A stretch of 64,000 nt of DNA from JBBQUN01 sp963717115 (GTDB taxonomy: Bacteria > Actinomycetota > Acidimicrobiia > Acidimicrobiales > SZUA-35): NCBI GenBank assembly GCA_963717115.1, contig CAVQVO010000002.1:682001-746000 (forward strand), read 5' to 3'. Both the position numbers and the translations under genes were made by a program. Below, one piece after another: positions 27,075-37,190 of this stretch. Position 1 is the stretch's first letter. Every line of letters begins with the position of its first letter. The notes below the pieces were generated by a model that had not been told where the DNA came from, searched no databases, and saw nothing but the letters and a program-made list of their open reading frames with translations.

Positions 27075-27256
27075 GTCGTTCGCTCCTCGGTCACCGTGAT
27101 CCCGGCCGACTTCGTTCGCCCGGTGTGTATCCGCTGCATCGTGCAGCGCTCGATCGGTCTACCCGAGACGGTCGGCGGTCAACCCTTGCTCTTCAGCCAG
27201 TGCCCGTGCAACCCGTCTGCGTTCGAACCGTACCGGTCCGGACCCTGTCGTGTCCG

Positions 27257-27505
27257 TCAGGACTCGGCGTCGCCGGCCGGGACCGGCGGATCGGACGGTG
27301 ATTCCCGAGAGGCATGTCCGGCCAGTCGGTCGGCGAGCTGACCGGATTCGTCGACCTCCTCGGCTGCGACGGGCGCTCGTTCGCCGTTGTCACCGACGCC
27401 GTCGCGTGCTCCGTCGTGGTCGGCTCCGTCATCGTGGTCGCGTGCTCCGTCATCGTGGTCGCGTGCTCCGTCATCGTGGTCGTTCGCATCGGCTCGTTCG
27501 TTCAT
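27257..27505 (-). CDS. Possible small acidic repeat protein
   Basis: An 82-residue frame starting MNERADANDHDDGAR and containing DHDDGAR repeats encoded by an 18/21-bp tandem repeat, then a Glu/Asp/Pro-rich tail ending GDAES. The composition would make a disordered, acidic, possibly metal-binding protein. No strong ribosome-binding site. Because all frames through the repeat stay open (the plus strand gives an artificial Val-rich frame), expression is unproven; GC-rich third positions mildly favour this frame. Confidence 0.35.
   Translation of the reverse strand: MNERADANDHDDGARDHDDGARDHDDGADHDGARDGVGDNGERAPVAAEEVDESGQLADRLAGHASRESPSDPPVPAGDAES
27401..27478. repeat. 18/21-bp minisatellite
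   Basis: Two perfect 21-bp units (27437-27457 and 27458-27478; unit begins gtcgcgtgctccgtc) are preceded by two 18-bp versions that lack one codon. Units differ by multiples of three, as expected for a translated repeat (Asp-His-Asp-Asp-Gly-Ala-Arg on the minus strand). Confidence 0.85.
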
Positions 27506-27651
27506 CCCGGCGAGATGCCCGTTCGGCAGTCGTCGCAAACACCACGGCGTGCGCACGCCAGCGGGGCTCGGTTTGGATCGCCGAGGTTCGGGAATCGACG
27601 GGTCGATCGACCGTGGCCCACGATCGACCCGGATTTCGGAGGACGAATCCC

Positions 27652-28140
27652 GTGACGAGCGAGGACAGCAGCGGCACGACCGACGACGACAGCGTCGACA
27701 CCCAGTTCCGGTCCCTCATGGAAGGGCTCCGCACCTCCCTCCCCGGGGTCCAGGTGCTCTTTGCGTTCCTCCTGACCGCTCCCCTCCAGAGCGCGTTCGG
27801 CGACCTGGATCGACTCCAGCGCACGATGTTCGGCATCGCGTTCTACGCCTCGGCCGCCGCTTCCCTGCTCCTGATCGCCCCCAGCGTCCACCAGCGGGTT
27901 CGAGCGCCCCAGACCGGTCTCCGTCGCCATTCCAAGCGGCACCTGATCATCACGACCTGGATCACGATCGGCGGGACCCTGTTCATGGGCGTCGCCATCA
28001 CCGCGACGGTGCACCTGGTCTCGAGTCTCGCCTACGGCGACGGGACCGCCCTCGCCGCGGCCGGAGCGGCCGGGGTGGTGACGTTGTGGGCGTGGGTCTA
28101 CGTCCCGCTCGTCACCTTCCGCCGTTCGGTGCGCTCCTGA
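27652..28140 (+). CDS. DUF6328-like membrane protein
   Basis: A 162-residue protein with GTG start; GGAGG lies about 9 nt upstream. A cytoplasmic N-terminus (FRSLMEGLRTSLPGVQVLFAFLLTAPLQSAF) is followed by four hydrophobic helices with the pattern RTMFGIAFYASAAASLLLIAPSVHQR and HLIITTWITIGGTLFMGVAI, as in the DUF6328 family of actinobacterial membrane proteins. Function unknown. Ends 24 nt from the convergent fumC. Confidence 0.75.
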   Translation: MTSEDSSGTTDDDSVDTQFRSLMEGLRTSLPGVQVLFAFLLTAPLQSAFGDLDRLQRTMFGIAFYASAAASLLLIAPSVHQRVRAPQTGLRRHSKRHLIITTWITIGGTLFMGVAITATVHLVSSLAYGDGTALAAAGAAGVVTLWAWVYVPLVTFRRSVRS

Positions 28141-28164
28141 CACCAGTCGACCCGGGCACGGGGG

Positions 28165-29568
<1,404 letters not shown>

Positions 29569-29637
29569 GACGCTCCTTCGCGGTCGCCCCACGACGACCT
29601 CGACCGAGCGTAGATCGGGCGGCGGGCCGCCGGTCGT

Positions 29638-31179
29638 TCAGAACTGCGCCGCGGCACGGGCCGCGATCAGGACGCCACCTCCGACGACCGCCGTTGCGGT
29701 GACCATGGGCGCCCATCGCAACATGGCTCGCAGCGGAGCGCCGGGATCGGCGGTGAGGAACCGGGAGGCTCGTTCGCGGAGCAGCACGAAGATCAGACCG
29801 GCCGAGACCAGCGTCAGCGCCATGCCGAATCCGTAGGCCGCCACCATGGCGATCCCGAAGCCGGTCCGCCCCAGGGCAACGGATCCGAGCAGGACCACCA
29901 ACGCCGAGGGTGAGGGCACCAGGCCCCCCGCGAACCCCATGGCGACGACCGATCCGAGTCGCAGCCGACCCGGCACCGAGTGGTCGTGGTCGTTGGCATG
30001 GCTGTGGTGGGCCGGCTCATGATGGCCGTGCTCATGATGACCGTGCTCATGATGACCGTGCTCATGATGACCGTGCTCATGATGGCCTCTGCCGAGGTCA
30101 CCGTGGTGGTGGCCGAGGTGGAGGAGTCCACCACTGCGGCGCGACCGGATGGCGAGTCGAATCAGGTTCGCGCCGATCCCCGCGACCAGCAGTCCGCTCA
30201 CGATTCCCAGCCATGGATAGATCCGATCGGGTGCGGCCAGGGTCGACAGCGAGATCGCGGCTCCGAGGACCAGGACACCGATCGTGTGGGTGACCGTCAC
30301 CGTCGCGCCCAGGGTCAACGCCTGACGCACCGACCCGCGGCGCTCACCGAGGAGATAGGCCGCCATCACGGTCTTGCCGTGACCGGGAGCGAACGCGTGC
30401 ATCGCACCCAGGAGGGTCGCGGTCAGCACCAGCACCATCCCCGATCCGAGCGACACCTCACCCGACCCGATCAACCGATCGGCCAGGCCGTCGACCCCGG
30501 GAACGGGTGAACGCAGGGGACCCCGAGCCCCGGTGTCCTCGAAGACGTCGCCCCCCGGCGACAGGCTGGCGATGGCCTCGGTGGTGTCGAGCGTCTCGAC
30601 CCCGACGGGATAGCTGCGGAGCCCGTCACTCGGACTCGACGATGGCACCGTCGACTCCGCGACCGTCATCCGGTCACCGCCGATGGTCACCTCGTGCCAG
30701 CCGAGGGACTGCGCCCCGAAACCGTCACGGACTTCGACGTCGATCGCCTGAGTCGACGAACCGTTCAGGGTGCGTTCGCCGCGGAACGCACAATCGAATC
30801 GAAGGGTCGAGAGATCGGCCGATCCGGGCATCGACCGACCGTCGGTCGACACCACGACGAGCGCCACCGGCTGGCCATCGACCGTCACCTCGAAGCGATC
30901 GGCGGCATCGGCGCACGAGATCTGCGACTGGGCCAACGCCTCGGACCGATCGATCGTGCCGTCGCCATCGGCGTCGGCGCCGGTTTGCAGGGTGGGGATC
31001 TCGGCGAGATCGATCGCGTAGCCGACGAGGACTTCGTCGGTCCCGATCACGACCTGCGCCGCAGTGTTGACCGTGAAGTTGCCGAGCGGGTGCGCGCCGG
31101 CGACGTCGGCGTTGGCGACGACCAGGGCGAGCCCGGCCATCACCGACACCACCCGGCGCATCCTGGCGGAGATCGTCAT
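29638..31179 (-). CDS. Exported-domain Ni/Co-type exporter with His-rich loop
   Basis: A 513-residue membrane protein. A signal-like start and AHPLGNFTVNTAAQVV begin an extracytoplasmic domain of ~220 residues, including a DADGDGTIDRSEA segment that resembles an EF-hand loop. The C-terminal part is a NiCoT/RcnA-type permease: LGAMHAFAPGHGKTVMAAYLLG with the HX5H-like metal motif, TVTHTIGVLVLG, and GFAGGLVPSPSALVVLLGSVALG. Between helices lies a loop with repeated GHHEH units (about residues 363-390). It probably moves Ni2+, Co2+ or another divalent metal outward. Its start overlaps the TPR gene stop by 4 nt; third gene of the DUF4331 operon. Confidence 0.85.
   Translation of the reverse strand: MTISARMRRVVSVMAGLALVVANADVAGAHPLGNFTVNTAAQVVIGTDEVLVGYAIDLAEIPTLQTGADADGDGTIDRSEALAQSQISCADAADRFEVTVDGQPVALVVVSTDGRSMPGSADLSTLRFDCAFRGERTLNGSSTQAIDVEVRDGFGAQSLGWHEVTIGGDRMTVAESTVPSSSPSDGLRSYPVGVETLDTTEAIASLSPGGDVFEDTGARGPLRSPVPGVDGLADRLIGSGEVSLGSGMVLVLTATLLGAMHAFAPGHGKTVMAAYLLGERRGSVRQALTLGATVTVTHTIGVLVLGAAISLSTLAAPDRIYPWLGIVSGLLVAGIGANLIRLAIRSRRSGGLLHLGHHHGDLGRGHHEHGHHEHGHHEHGHHEHGHHEPAHHSHANDHDHSVPGRLRLGSVVAMGFAGGLVPSPSALVVLLGSVALGRTGFGIAMVAAYGFGMALTLVSAGLIFVLLRERASRFLTADPGAPLRAMLRWAPMVTATAVVGGGVLIAARAAAQF
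30016..30090. repeat. Five 15-bp tandem repeats coding for GHHEH
   Basis: Units ctcatgatgaccgtg at 30031, 30046 and 30061 are identical; the outer units (30016, 30076) differ by one to a few bases. They encode the His-rich loop of the exporter on the minus strand. Copy number of such repeats can vary in frame. Confidence 0.9.
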
Positions 31180-32432
31180 GATCGTTCCTCTCCCTGCTCG
31201 GCGATGGTGGCGGCGTGGCCGAGGATCCGGGGATCGAGCGTTCCGGTGCGTCGAGCCAGTTCGATGTGCTCGGACGCAGTCACTCGGTCACCGCGACGAT
31301 GGGCGGCCCAGGCCAGGGCATCGTGTGCGGCGATGCTGCCCGGTTGGGCAGCCAGGACCAGTTCGCCGAGTTCGACGGCGCGAACCGGGTCGCCCAGATC
31401 GGCTTCGACCAGGACGACACCGGGATCGACGCCGATCCCCGCGGCGAGCGAGCCCTCGGTCACCGCCCGGATCCGGGAAAGGGCCTGCTCCACGCCATCC
31501 TGGTCACCGACGAGCGATGACAGGTAGGCCCTGGTCTCGAGTGCGGTCAGCCCATCCTGCGCGACCCCGGGCCGGTCGAGGAGCTCGGCAGCCGATGCGG
31601 CGTCACCGCGTTCGACGGCGAGTTGGGCGAGGCCCACGAACGCTCGACCGGCCATCGATTCGTGCGCGGCGGCGAGTTCGTAGAACGATTCGGCGCCGCC
31701 GACATCGCCCATCTGGTGATGGAGTTCGGCGAGGAAGAGGTTGATCCTGGCGATCTCGGCGGGGGCACCGGCGGCGGCGGTCCGAGCCGTGAGCATGAGC
31801 GACAGTGCCTCGTCGAGTTCCCCCCGGATCTGATGGACATAGGACAGTCGGGGCAGCGAAACGGCGTCCGGCCGCAGGGACACCAGGGCGGCGGCGTTGT
31901 CCGCCGCCTCGTCGTAGCGGCCCAACTCGATCTGGGCATCGACGAGCGCCGCCATGGCCATCCGGTCCTGCGGCCATCGGGCGAGCGTGCGGGTGGCGAA
32001 GTCCGCACCTTCGGCGAAGCGGTGCAGGCCGACGGCCGCCACCGCCAGGGATCGGGTGGTCTCGGGTCGTTCCGGGTCGAGGCGAAGGGATCGGACGAGC
32101 GCATCATCGGCCGCGAGATAGGCCGCGGAGTCGTCGCGGGCGACGGCGTCGACGAGGTATGTCTCGCCGAGACGCAGCCAGGCGTCGGCATCGTCGGGGT
32201 GGTCGTCGAGCCAGTCGATCAGCTGCTCGGTCGAGGAGGTCGAACGGACGGCCTCACCGCCGTCGACGGAGCGAACGAAGAGGACGCCGGCAACGACGGC
32301 AACGAGCAGGATGCCGAGGGTTCCGCCGGCGAGGGAGGCAACCAACCCGCCGCCCCCGGCGGGGCGGGACACATCGGTGTCCCGCCCCGCCCGATCGGCG
32401 ACGCTCGGCTCGGTACGAGTCGAGGTCGGCAT
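31176..32432 (-). CDS. Membrane-anchored TPR protein
   Basis: A 418-residue protein: a cytoplasmic N-terminus of ~28 residues, one transmembrane helix (LAGGTLGILLVAVVAGVLFV), then about seven TPR-like helical pairs (DDADAWLRLGETYL, DRMAMAALVDAQIELGRYDEAADN, SIAAHDALAWAAHRRGDRVTASEHI). Such repeats scaffold protein complexes at the membrane surface. Second gene of the DUF4331-TPR-exporter operon: start 2 nt after the DUF4331 stop, stop overlapping the exporter ATG. Likely an assembly or docking partner of those two. Confidence 0.85.
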   Translation of the reverse strand: MPTSTRTEPSVADRAGRDTDVSRPAGGGGLVASLAGGTLGILLVAVVAGVLFVRSVDGGEAVRSTSSTEQLIDWLDDHPDDADAWLRLGETYLVDAVARDDSAAYLAADDALVRSLRLDPERPETTRSLAVAAVGLHRFAEGADFATRTLARWPQDRMAMAALVDAQIELGRYDEAADNAAALVSLRPDAVSLPRLSYVHQIRGELDEALSLMLTARTAAAGAPAEIARINLFLAELHHQMGDVGGAESFYELAAAHESMAGRAFVGLAQLAVERGDAASAAELLDRPGVAQDGLTALETRAYLSSLVGDQDGVEQALSRIRAVTEGSLAAGIGVDPGVVLVEADLGDPVRAVELGELVLAAQPGSIAAHDALAWAAHRRGDRVTASEHIELARRTGTLDPRILGHAATIAEQGEERS

Positions 32433-32434
32433 GA

Positions 32435-34195
32435 TCAGAACTTCGCTCGGTACTCGGGGGCGTTCGAGAACTCGAGCATCATCTGACCTCGGCTGAGCCC
32501 GCGATCGACGAGACCCGTCCAGTAGGCGACCCCGTCCTGTTCACCGGTGCGACCGAGCACGTTGCGGTAGACGAGCTCCACGAACTGGCGGTTGCTGAGT
32601 GAGCCGTAGGTGTTCTGGAACTCCGCCGATGCCGCGAACTCCTGGCTGATCTCCTTCGTCCCGATCCCTCGATCGACCCAGTAGTTCAGGCCTTCGGAAT
32701 CGGGCTGACGGAGGAAGTAGGCGCGGTACAACCGGATGATCTGATCCGTCCTCGACATGGTCGAGCCGTTGCTGACGACATCGAAATCGTTGCCGTTGGT
32801 GTGGTCGTGGGCATGGTCGTAACCCTGTTGCGGGGTCGGCATGTAGGGGAACGAGGCCAGATACGGCTGATCGTTCCCGGACACCCCGTCACCGAGGGCA
32901 TTGTTCGGCGCCTTGCCCGCGCATTCGCCAACCGGGGTCGCCCCGGCCAGGGCCTGCAGGCTGATGTCGACGACGTCGTCACGCAGACGACGACCATTGG
33001 GGTAGCCGTCGGCCTGGCCGCTCAACAGCCCGAGGGGGTTCTGCTGGGCAACGGCGGTCGGCGGGATGCTCGTGTTGAGTCGGAGCTGTTCCGACGGGAC
33101 CACGTTCGCCGGCTGATTGACGTTCGGGATACCGGTCAGGAAGATCGTGACCAGATCGTCTCGCGTCGCCCCGGCGGACTGATCCGGGTAGCAGGTGAAT
33201 GCCCCCGGATAGAGCACCGGCAGGAGCTCGGCGATCCGTGGATCCTGCACGATGGGCAGGAACGCACTGTCTCCCGGGCTCAACGGCGTGGCGTTGAACG
33301 TGTCCTTCGACGACAGGGGCACGACGACCTCGTTGACCAACGGCTGGCCGAGTCGTGAGACCTGGACCCAGCCGTCGTCGGCCGCATTGCGACGCGAGGT
33401 GGTGGAATGGATGCCGATCACCGGGTCGGCGCCGACGAGGCGCGTCTTCGGGACCTGCAACGCGATGCTGTGGACGTTGAACCCGGTGGTCGCGTTCACG
33501 CCCTGAGCGGCATCGAGGGGCAGGAGATGCAGCTCGTTCAGCGAGCGGAGACCACCGAGATCGAAGATCGATCCGAGGTCGACGGGGAACACCTCGTCAC
33601 GTTGACCGGCGAACACCTTGATCCCGGTGTCACCGAGTGTCTGCACCGCGTTGGCTGCCAGTGCGGCATAGTTCGGTGTCGAGCGAGGTCCGACGTTGTT
33701 CGGCGGGACGACCAGGTTCGATCCGAGTGTCGTGCTGACCCCGTTCCGGACCTCGGTGACCGTGTACCGCTGTGCGACGTTCAGGTTCTTGTAGCCACCG
33801 TTCTCGAACGAGATCGGCCCCTCGTTGTAGAGCGGGGTCGTCGGATCGGCGATGGTGGTGGTGAACCGGAACTGATAACTCACGTCGGCCACGGCGTTGC
33901 CGTCGGTGTCGACGTGGATCTCGTACAGCACGTCATCACCGAAGTTGTAGAAGTTCGGCCCGCCGGCCGGCTCCTCCAACGGGATGAAGTTGCTGATGAG
34001 CGTGACGGTGTCGGGGGCATCGGGCGACACGAACGCATAGACGTCGGTGTTGTCGGCCACCGGGTCCTGGGCGATCATCGGAGCGTCGCGGTGGCTCGAA
34101 GCCCCGACTCCGCCCATCATCGACGATACGAGCGCGGCCGAGAGCAGCGCTCCGGCACCGCCGATCGCCGTTCGACTGACTGGCTTCACTGACAT
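32435..34195 (-). CDS. Secreted DUF4331 protein with C-terminal DUF4214 module
   Basis: A 586-residue exported protein. A signal peptide (~1-32, ending GGVGA) precedes SSHRDAPMIAQDPVADNTDVYAF, the hallmark opening of DUF4331; the domain runs to about residue 480, with FNVHSIALQVPKTRL and SRLGQPLVNEVVVPL. A short His/Asp-rich stretch (GYDHAHDHTNGNDFD) follows, then a DUF4214 module (RLYRAYFLRQPDSEGLNYWV, ELVYRNVLGRTGEQDGVAYW, FSNAPEYRAKF). DUF4331 function is unknown; the linked metal exporter suggests a metal-related role. GAGGAG lies upstream of the ATG. First gene of the three-gene operon. Confidence 0.88.
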   Translation of the reverse strand: MSVKPVSRTAIGGAGALLSAALVSSMMGGVGASSHRDAPMIAQDPVADNTDVYAFVSPDAPDTVTLISNFIPLEEPAGGPNFYNFGDDVLYEIHVDTDGNAVADVSYQFRFTTTIADPTTPLYNEGPISFENGGYKNLNVAQRYTVTEVRNGVSTTLGSNLVVPPNNVGPRSTPNYAALAANAVQTLGDTGIKVFAGQRDEVFPVDLGSIFDLGGLRSLNELHLLPLDAAQGVNATTGFNVHSIALQVPKTRLVGADPVIGIHSTTSRRNAADDGWVQVSRLGQPLVNEVVVPLSSKDTFNATPLSPGDSAFLPIVQDPRIAELLPVLYPGAFTCYPDQSAGATRDDLVTIFLTGIPNVNQPANVVPSEQLRLNTSIPPTAVAQQNPLGLLSGQADGYPNGRRLRDDVVDISLQALAGATPVGECAGKAPNNALGDGVSGNDQPYLASFPYMPTPQQGYDHAHDHTNGNDFDVVSNGSTMSRTDQIIRLYRAYFLRQPDSEGLNYWVDRGIGTKEISQEFAASAEFQNTYGSLSNRQFVELVYRNVLGRTGEQDGVAYWTGLVDRGLSRGQMMLEFSNAPEYRAKF

Positions 34196-34319
34196 GGGGG
34201 CTCCTCGGGGTTGATCGGGATGGTTCGAGCCGTTCGAGCTCGTTGGTTTGGTGGTCGCATGACCGGTTTCCTTTCTGGTTTGGCGGGAAGGGGAGGTCTG
34301 ACACGGGCGGAGCGCTCGG

Positions 34320-35204
34320 TCACCTCACGGGAAGCACGTCGATGACGACCCAGCGGGCACCGACCGGGGCCAGCACCAGGCGGGCCGACAGCAGTTCGGC
34401 AACGGGCACGACCACGGCCCAGGTGCGGACCTCGGATCCGAAGGTCGCGACGAGGTCGACGGCGTCGAGGGGGGCGAGGGAGTGCGGTTCCTCGAGACGG
34501 GGAACGACGTCGAGGCGACAGAGTTCGGCGACCAGTGCCGGGTGGCTACCGCGGAAGACGGCATCGGGACCGGCCGCTCCGTCGGGATCGCACGCACCGC
34601 TCTCGCTCAGCCATCGTCCGGCGGCATCGTGGACCACCGAGGTCCCCGACCCCGACTCGGCGGTGAAGTCGGGAGCGAACCGGGAGCCCCGCACGTCGAC
34701 CCGCCAGCCGTCGTCCTCGACCAGACGCCACGTCGCCGCCACCTGCGGAGCGGTCAGTCCGTTGATCGAGTCGAGCGACGGGGCGAGGGTCAGGACCGTG
34801 GTGGCGGTGGCCGAGCCGTCGCCGTCGGGCGTGACGACCAATTCGCCGTAGGACCGCAGGTCACCGATGCGAGCGGTCCGGGCCCGTTCCCACACCGAGG
34901 CCGTCGGGACGGTGAGGCGATCCGCGGCCGACAGCAGGGCAACCGCCGCCGCCGGCTCGTCCCCGATCTCGGCGGCCAGGAACGACTCGATCGCCGCGCG
35001 TGGGGTCGCCTCGCCCGGGCCGAGTTCGGCCGGGGTGATCTGGACCGAGCGGGGATCCGGGGTGAAGACCACGGCCTCCGGGGCGATCTCCGCTCGGAGG
35101 GCCCCGACGCCGAAGGCGGCGGACCCTCCGAGCACCAGGCCGCCGATCAGGGTGCCGAGACCCGCAAACCGGGCTCGGCGGCGAGCGCCGCCGCGCCGAC
35201 TCAT
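34320..35204 (-). CDS. Membrane-anchored hypothetical protein
   Basis: A 294-residue protein: Arg-rich start, one hydrophobic segment (LGTLIGGLVLGGSAAFGVGAL), then an exported domain. The region ATPRAAIESFLAAEIGDEPAAAVALLSAADR resembles the NTF2-like or lumazine-type modules seen in actinobacterial secreted proteins, but I cannot assign it. Its ATG overlaps the stop of the preceding DUF4214 gene (35201-35204), so the two are co-expressed. Confidence 0.65.
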   Translation of the reverse strand: MSRRGGARRRARFAGLGTLIGGLVLGGSAAFGVGALRAEIAPEAVVFTPDPRSVQITPAELGPGEATPRAAIESFLAAEIGDEPAAAVALLSAADRLTVPTASVWERARTARIGDLRSYGELVVTPDGDGSATATTVLTLAPSLDSINGLTAPQVAATWRLVEDDGWRVDVRGSRFAPDFTAESGSGTSVVHDAAGRWLSESGACDPDGAAGPDAVFRGSHPALVAELCRLDVVPRLEEPHSLAPLDAVDLVATFGSEVRTWAVVVPVAELLSARLVLAPVGARWVVIDVLPVR

Positions 35205-36202
35205 GACGTCCCCGTGATCGCTCGATACTCGGGCGAATCGGCGAAGTACCAGAGGAGCTCCTCGCGCCCGAGGCCCTCCCGCTCGAGCTGCGCGATCCAG
35301 TACTGGCGACCGATCGTGTCGGCCCGGCGGCCGAAGACCGCGGTGTACACGAAGTCCACCCAGTCGTCGGTGGCGCCGCCGAGCCGGGGCCCGAATCGGC
35401 GCTCGAACTCGGGCGACGTGGCCATCGTCCAGACCACGTCGACCGGATCGGCCCCGCGGCCGAGCCGGTCGAGGTGATGGGCGTGACCTCCCGGATCGGG
35501 CGAACGGCCGAGAACGGCGACGTAGAGCCGGGTCACCAGGCCCGCCGCGTCACGATCGCCGGCGTACGGCTCCGGCAGGTCGATCCCCGCCAGGCTCAGT
35601 CGTGCGCAGGCCACCGGAATCCGGGCCTCGGCCGGCACCCCGGGGCCGGGTCCTTCGTAGCGATTGCTGAAGTTGAGGTCCTGGCCGTAGACGACGACCT
35701 GGATGCTGCCGAACTCTTCTCGCAGGTCGGTCGGGGCGGCGAGGTCGCTCCGCATCGTCAGGTCGCCCGCGGCGTCGGCCGTCGGGGCCCGGTCGAGGAC
35801 GAACAGCGAGCCCGGGTCGAGGTCTCCGTCGGGCGTCACCGTGCGGATCGCGGGCCCGACCACCCGCTCGAGTTCGGCCCCGACCACGAATCCATCGCCA
35901 TCTCGGTCATCGGTCGGTCGCGGGCAGCGGGCGGCGGGGTCCTCGGAGCGGTGGAAGGCGACGGGATGGGGTCGACCGGGCGAGGTCCCGGTCACGGCCA
36001 GCGCCACGTCCGCGCCCCGAGCGCTCGAGGTCACCGACACCGATCCCGTCGCCGAGGATCCCGTGATCCCCTCGAATCGTCCGGTGTGGCGGGTCTCGAG
36101 GTCGTCGGCGGCGCCGGTCGGGGTGGTTCCGACCGTCGCCAGCAGGATCGAGAAGGCGACGGTGGCTGTCCATGTGGCCGCCACCGAACGTCGTGTTCTC
36201 AT
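35201..36202 (-). CDS. Secreted protein with DUF4214 module
   Basis: A 333-residue exported protein: signal peptide (MRTRRSVAATWTATVAFSIL, cleavage near GAADD), an N-terminal beta-rich domain of ~185 residues without recognised family (contains DDRDGDGFVVGAELE, which resembles a calcium-binding loop), and a C-terminal DUF4214 module (LVTRLYVAVLGRSPDPGGHAHHL, FVYTAVFGRRADTIGRQYWI, YFADSPEYRAITG). GGGGGA lies 9 nt before the ATG at 36202; the open frame continues further upstream to 36823, but that part is antisense to another gene. Confidence 0.78.
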   Translation of the reverse strand: MRTRRSVAATWTATVAFSILLATVGTTPTGAADDLETRHTGRFEGITGSSATGSVSVTSSARGADVALAVTGTSPGRPHPVAFHRSEDPAARCPRPTDDRDGDGFVVGAELERVVGPAIRTVTPDGDLDPGSLFVLDRAPTADAAGDLTMRSDLAAPTDLREEFGSIQVVVYGQDLNFSNRYEGPGPGVPAEARIPVACARLSLAGIDLPEPYAGDRDAAGLVTRLYVAVLGRSPDPGGHAHHLDRLGRGADPVDVVWTMATSPEFERRFGPRLGGATDDWVDFVYTAVFGRRADTIGRQYWIAQLEREGLGREELLWYFADSPEYRAITGTS

Positions 36203-36448
36203 CGGCACGTTTCCCCCTGTTGGTCGGTGTCGTCTGGCACTCGGGGAGTCGTTCGGCGCCGACCGGCGGACGGATTGGTCTGGAGCGATGCTCGTGGGCC
36301 ACGGACCGATCGGGATCGACGGCGGGGCAGGCGCTGCATGGCCGTCTCCCCGGGTCAGGGCTCGACTTCGCCGTATCGGCAGTGGGCGGCAGCAGAGACT
36401 GCCGATTCTCCCCTTGGCCGGATCGTGCGGTTCGACGACGATGGCGAG

Positions 36449-37039
36449 ATGCCCGGTCTTCTCGACGTACCCCCGTTCGTCATCGACCGCCGAGCACCCT
36501 CGCCGGTCGTGTTCCTGCTCGACGTCGGCGGTGGATTCTCGACGGGTCCCGAGGTCGTCCCGATCCCCGCCACCGGGGGCGGCGTCGTCCTCATCCTCCC
36601 GAGAGCAATCCGCCCACCGATCCTGAGCCACGGCGCGGCCGCGACCTGCGGGGCCGGCGTCGCCCGGATCCACGATCGTCAGCGACGACAGTGGGACGAG
36701 TTCGAGCAGATGATCTCCAGCCGACTGGCGGCGACGCGCAGGTTCCTCGACGCCGGTGGTCCCGGTTGCGAGGTCGTCGAGGCCCCGTTCGCCCGATCGT
36801 CGCTGCCTCGTCGGCACGCCCACCAGGCCGGCCTCGCCGTCACCGCCGTCGTCCGTTCGATGGGGGCGAGCCGCATGGTCGTCGAGGCCTCCAACCCCCT
36901 GCTGCCCGTGGTCGAACGGTTGGCCCGTCGGGGCTCACCCCTCGACGTGATCTCGGTGTCGGACGAACGACTCCGATGCTCGGGTCCGTCGCACGGACAC
37001 GCCACCCCGAGACGGAGTGCGGTCCTGGCCCACGCCTGA
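36449..37039 (+). CDS. Hypothetical alpha/beta protein
   Basis: A 196-residue frame with strongly GC-rich third positions, which separates it from the competing minus-strand frames. Alternating hydrophobic strands (PVVFLLDVGGGF, GGGVVLILP, AGLAVTAVVRSMGASRMVVEASNP, PLDVISVSDERL) suggest a Rossmann-like fold, loosely similar to USP proteins, but no motif is diagnostic. The start is uncertain: ATG 36449, GTG 36425 and ATG 36338 are all in frame and none has a strong ribosome-binding site. Confidence 0.5.
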   Translation: MPGLLDVPPFVIDRRAPSPVVFLLDVGGGFSTGPEVVPIPATGGGVVLILPRAIRPPILSHGAAATCGAGVARIHDRQRRQWDEFEQMISSRLAATRRFLDAGGPGCEVVEAPFARSSLPRRHAHQAGLAVTAVVRSMGASRMVVEASNPLLPVVERLARRGSPLDVISVSDERLRCSGPSHGHATPRRSAVLAHA

Positions 37040-37053
37040 TCCGGCCGGGGGCC

Positions 37054-37067
37054 GAGACGAAGGGCCT
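37054..37067 (+). promoter_or_regulatory. Weak DosR-like box upstream of mscS
   Basis: GAGACGAAGGGCCT, eight of ten informative matches, 123 bp before the mscS start. No -10-like hexamer was found at the 32-34 bp distance seen at other boxes, so this one is doubtful. Confidence 0.2.
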
Positions 37068-37190
37068 TTCGCTCCTGTTGCGTCCCAGCAACCGGAGTGA
37101 CGATGGGTCGGTGGTGGCGAAGGCCGACCGGGAGGGCCGACCTTCGGGTCAGCCCGCCGGCATCTCCGCCGACCAACGCCCGACGAAACG

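Noticed and set aside
27314..27655. Plus-strand Val-rich frame that looks like membrane helices
   Set aside because: The hydrophobicity comes only from translating the minisatellite in this frame; no start signal and no family match.
30016..30090. Possible CRISPR array
   Set aside because: Contiguous 15-bp units with no spacers, translated as part of a permease.
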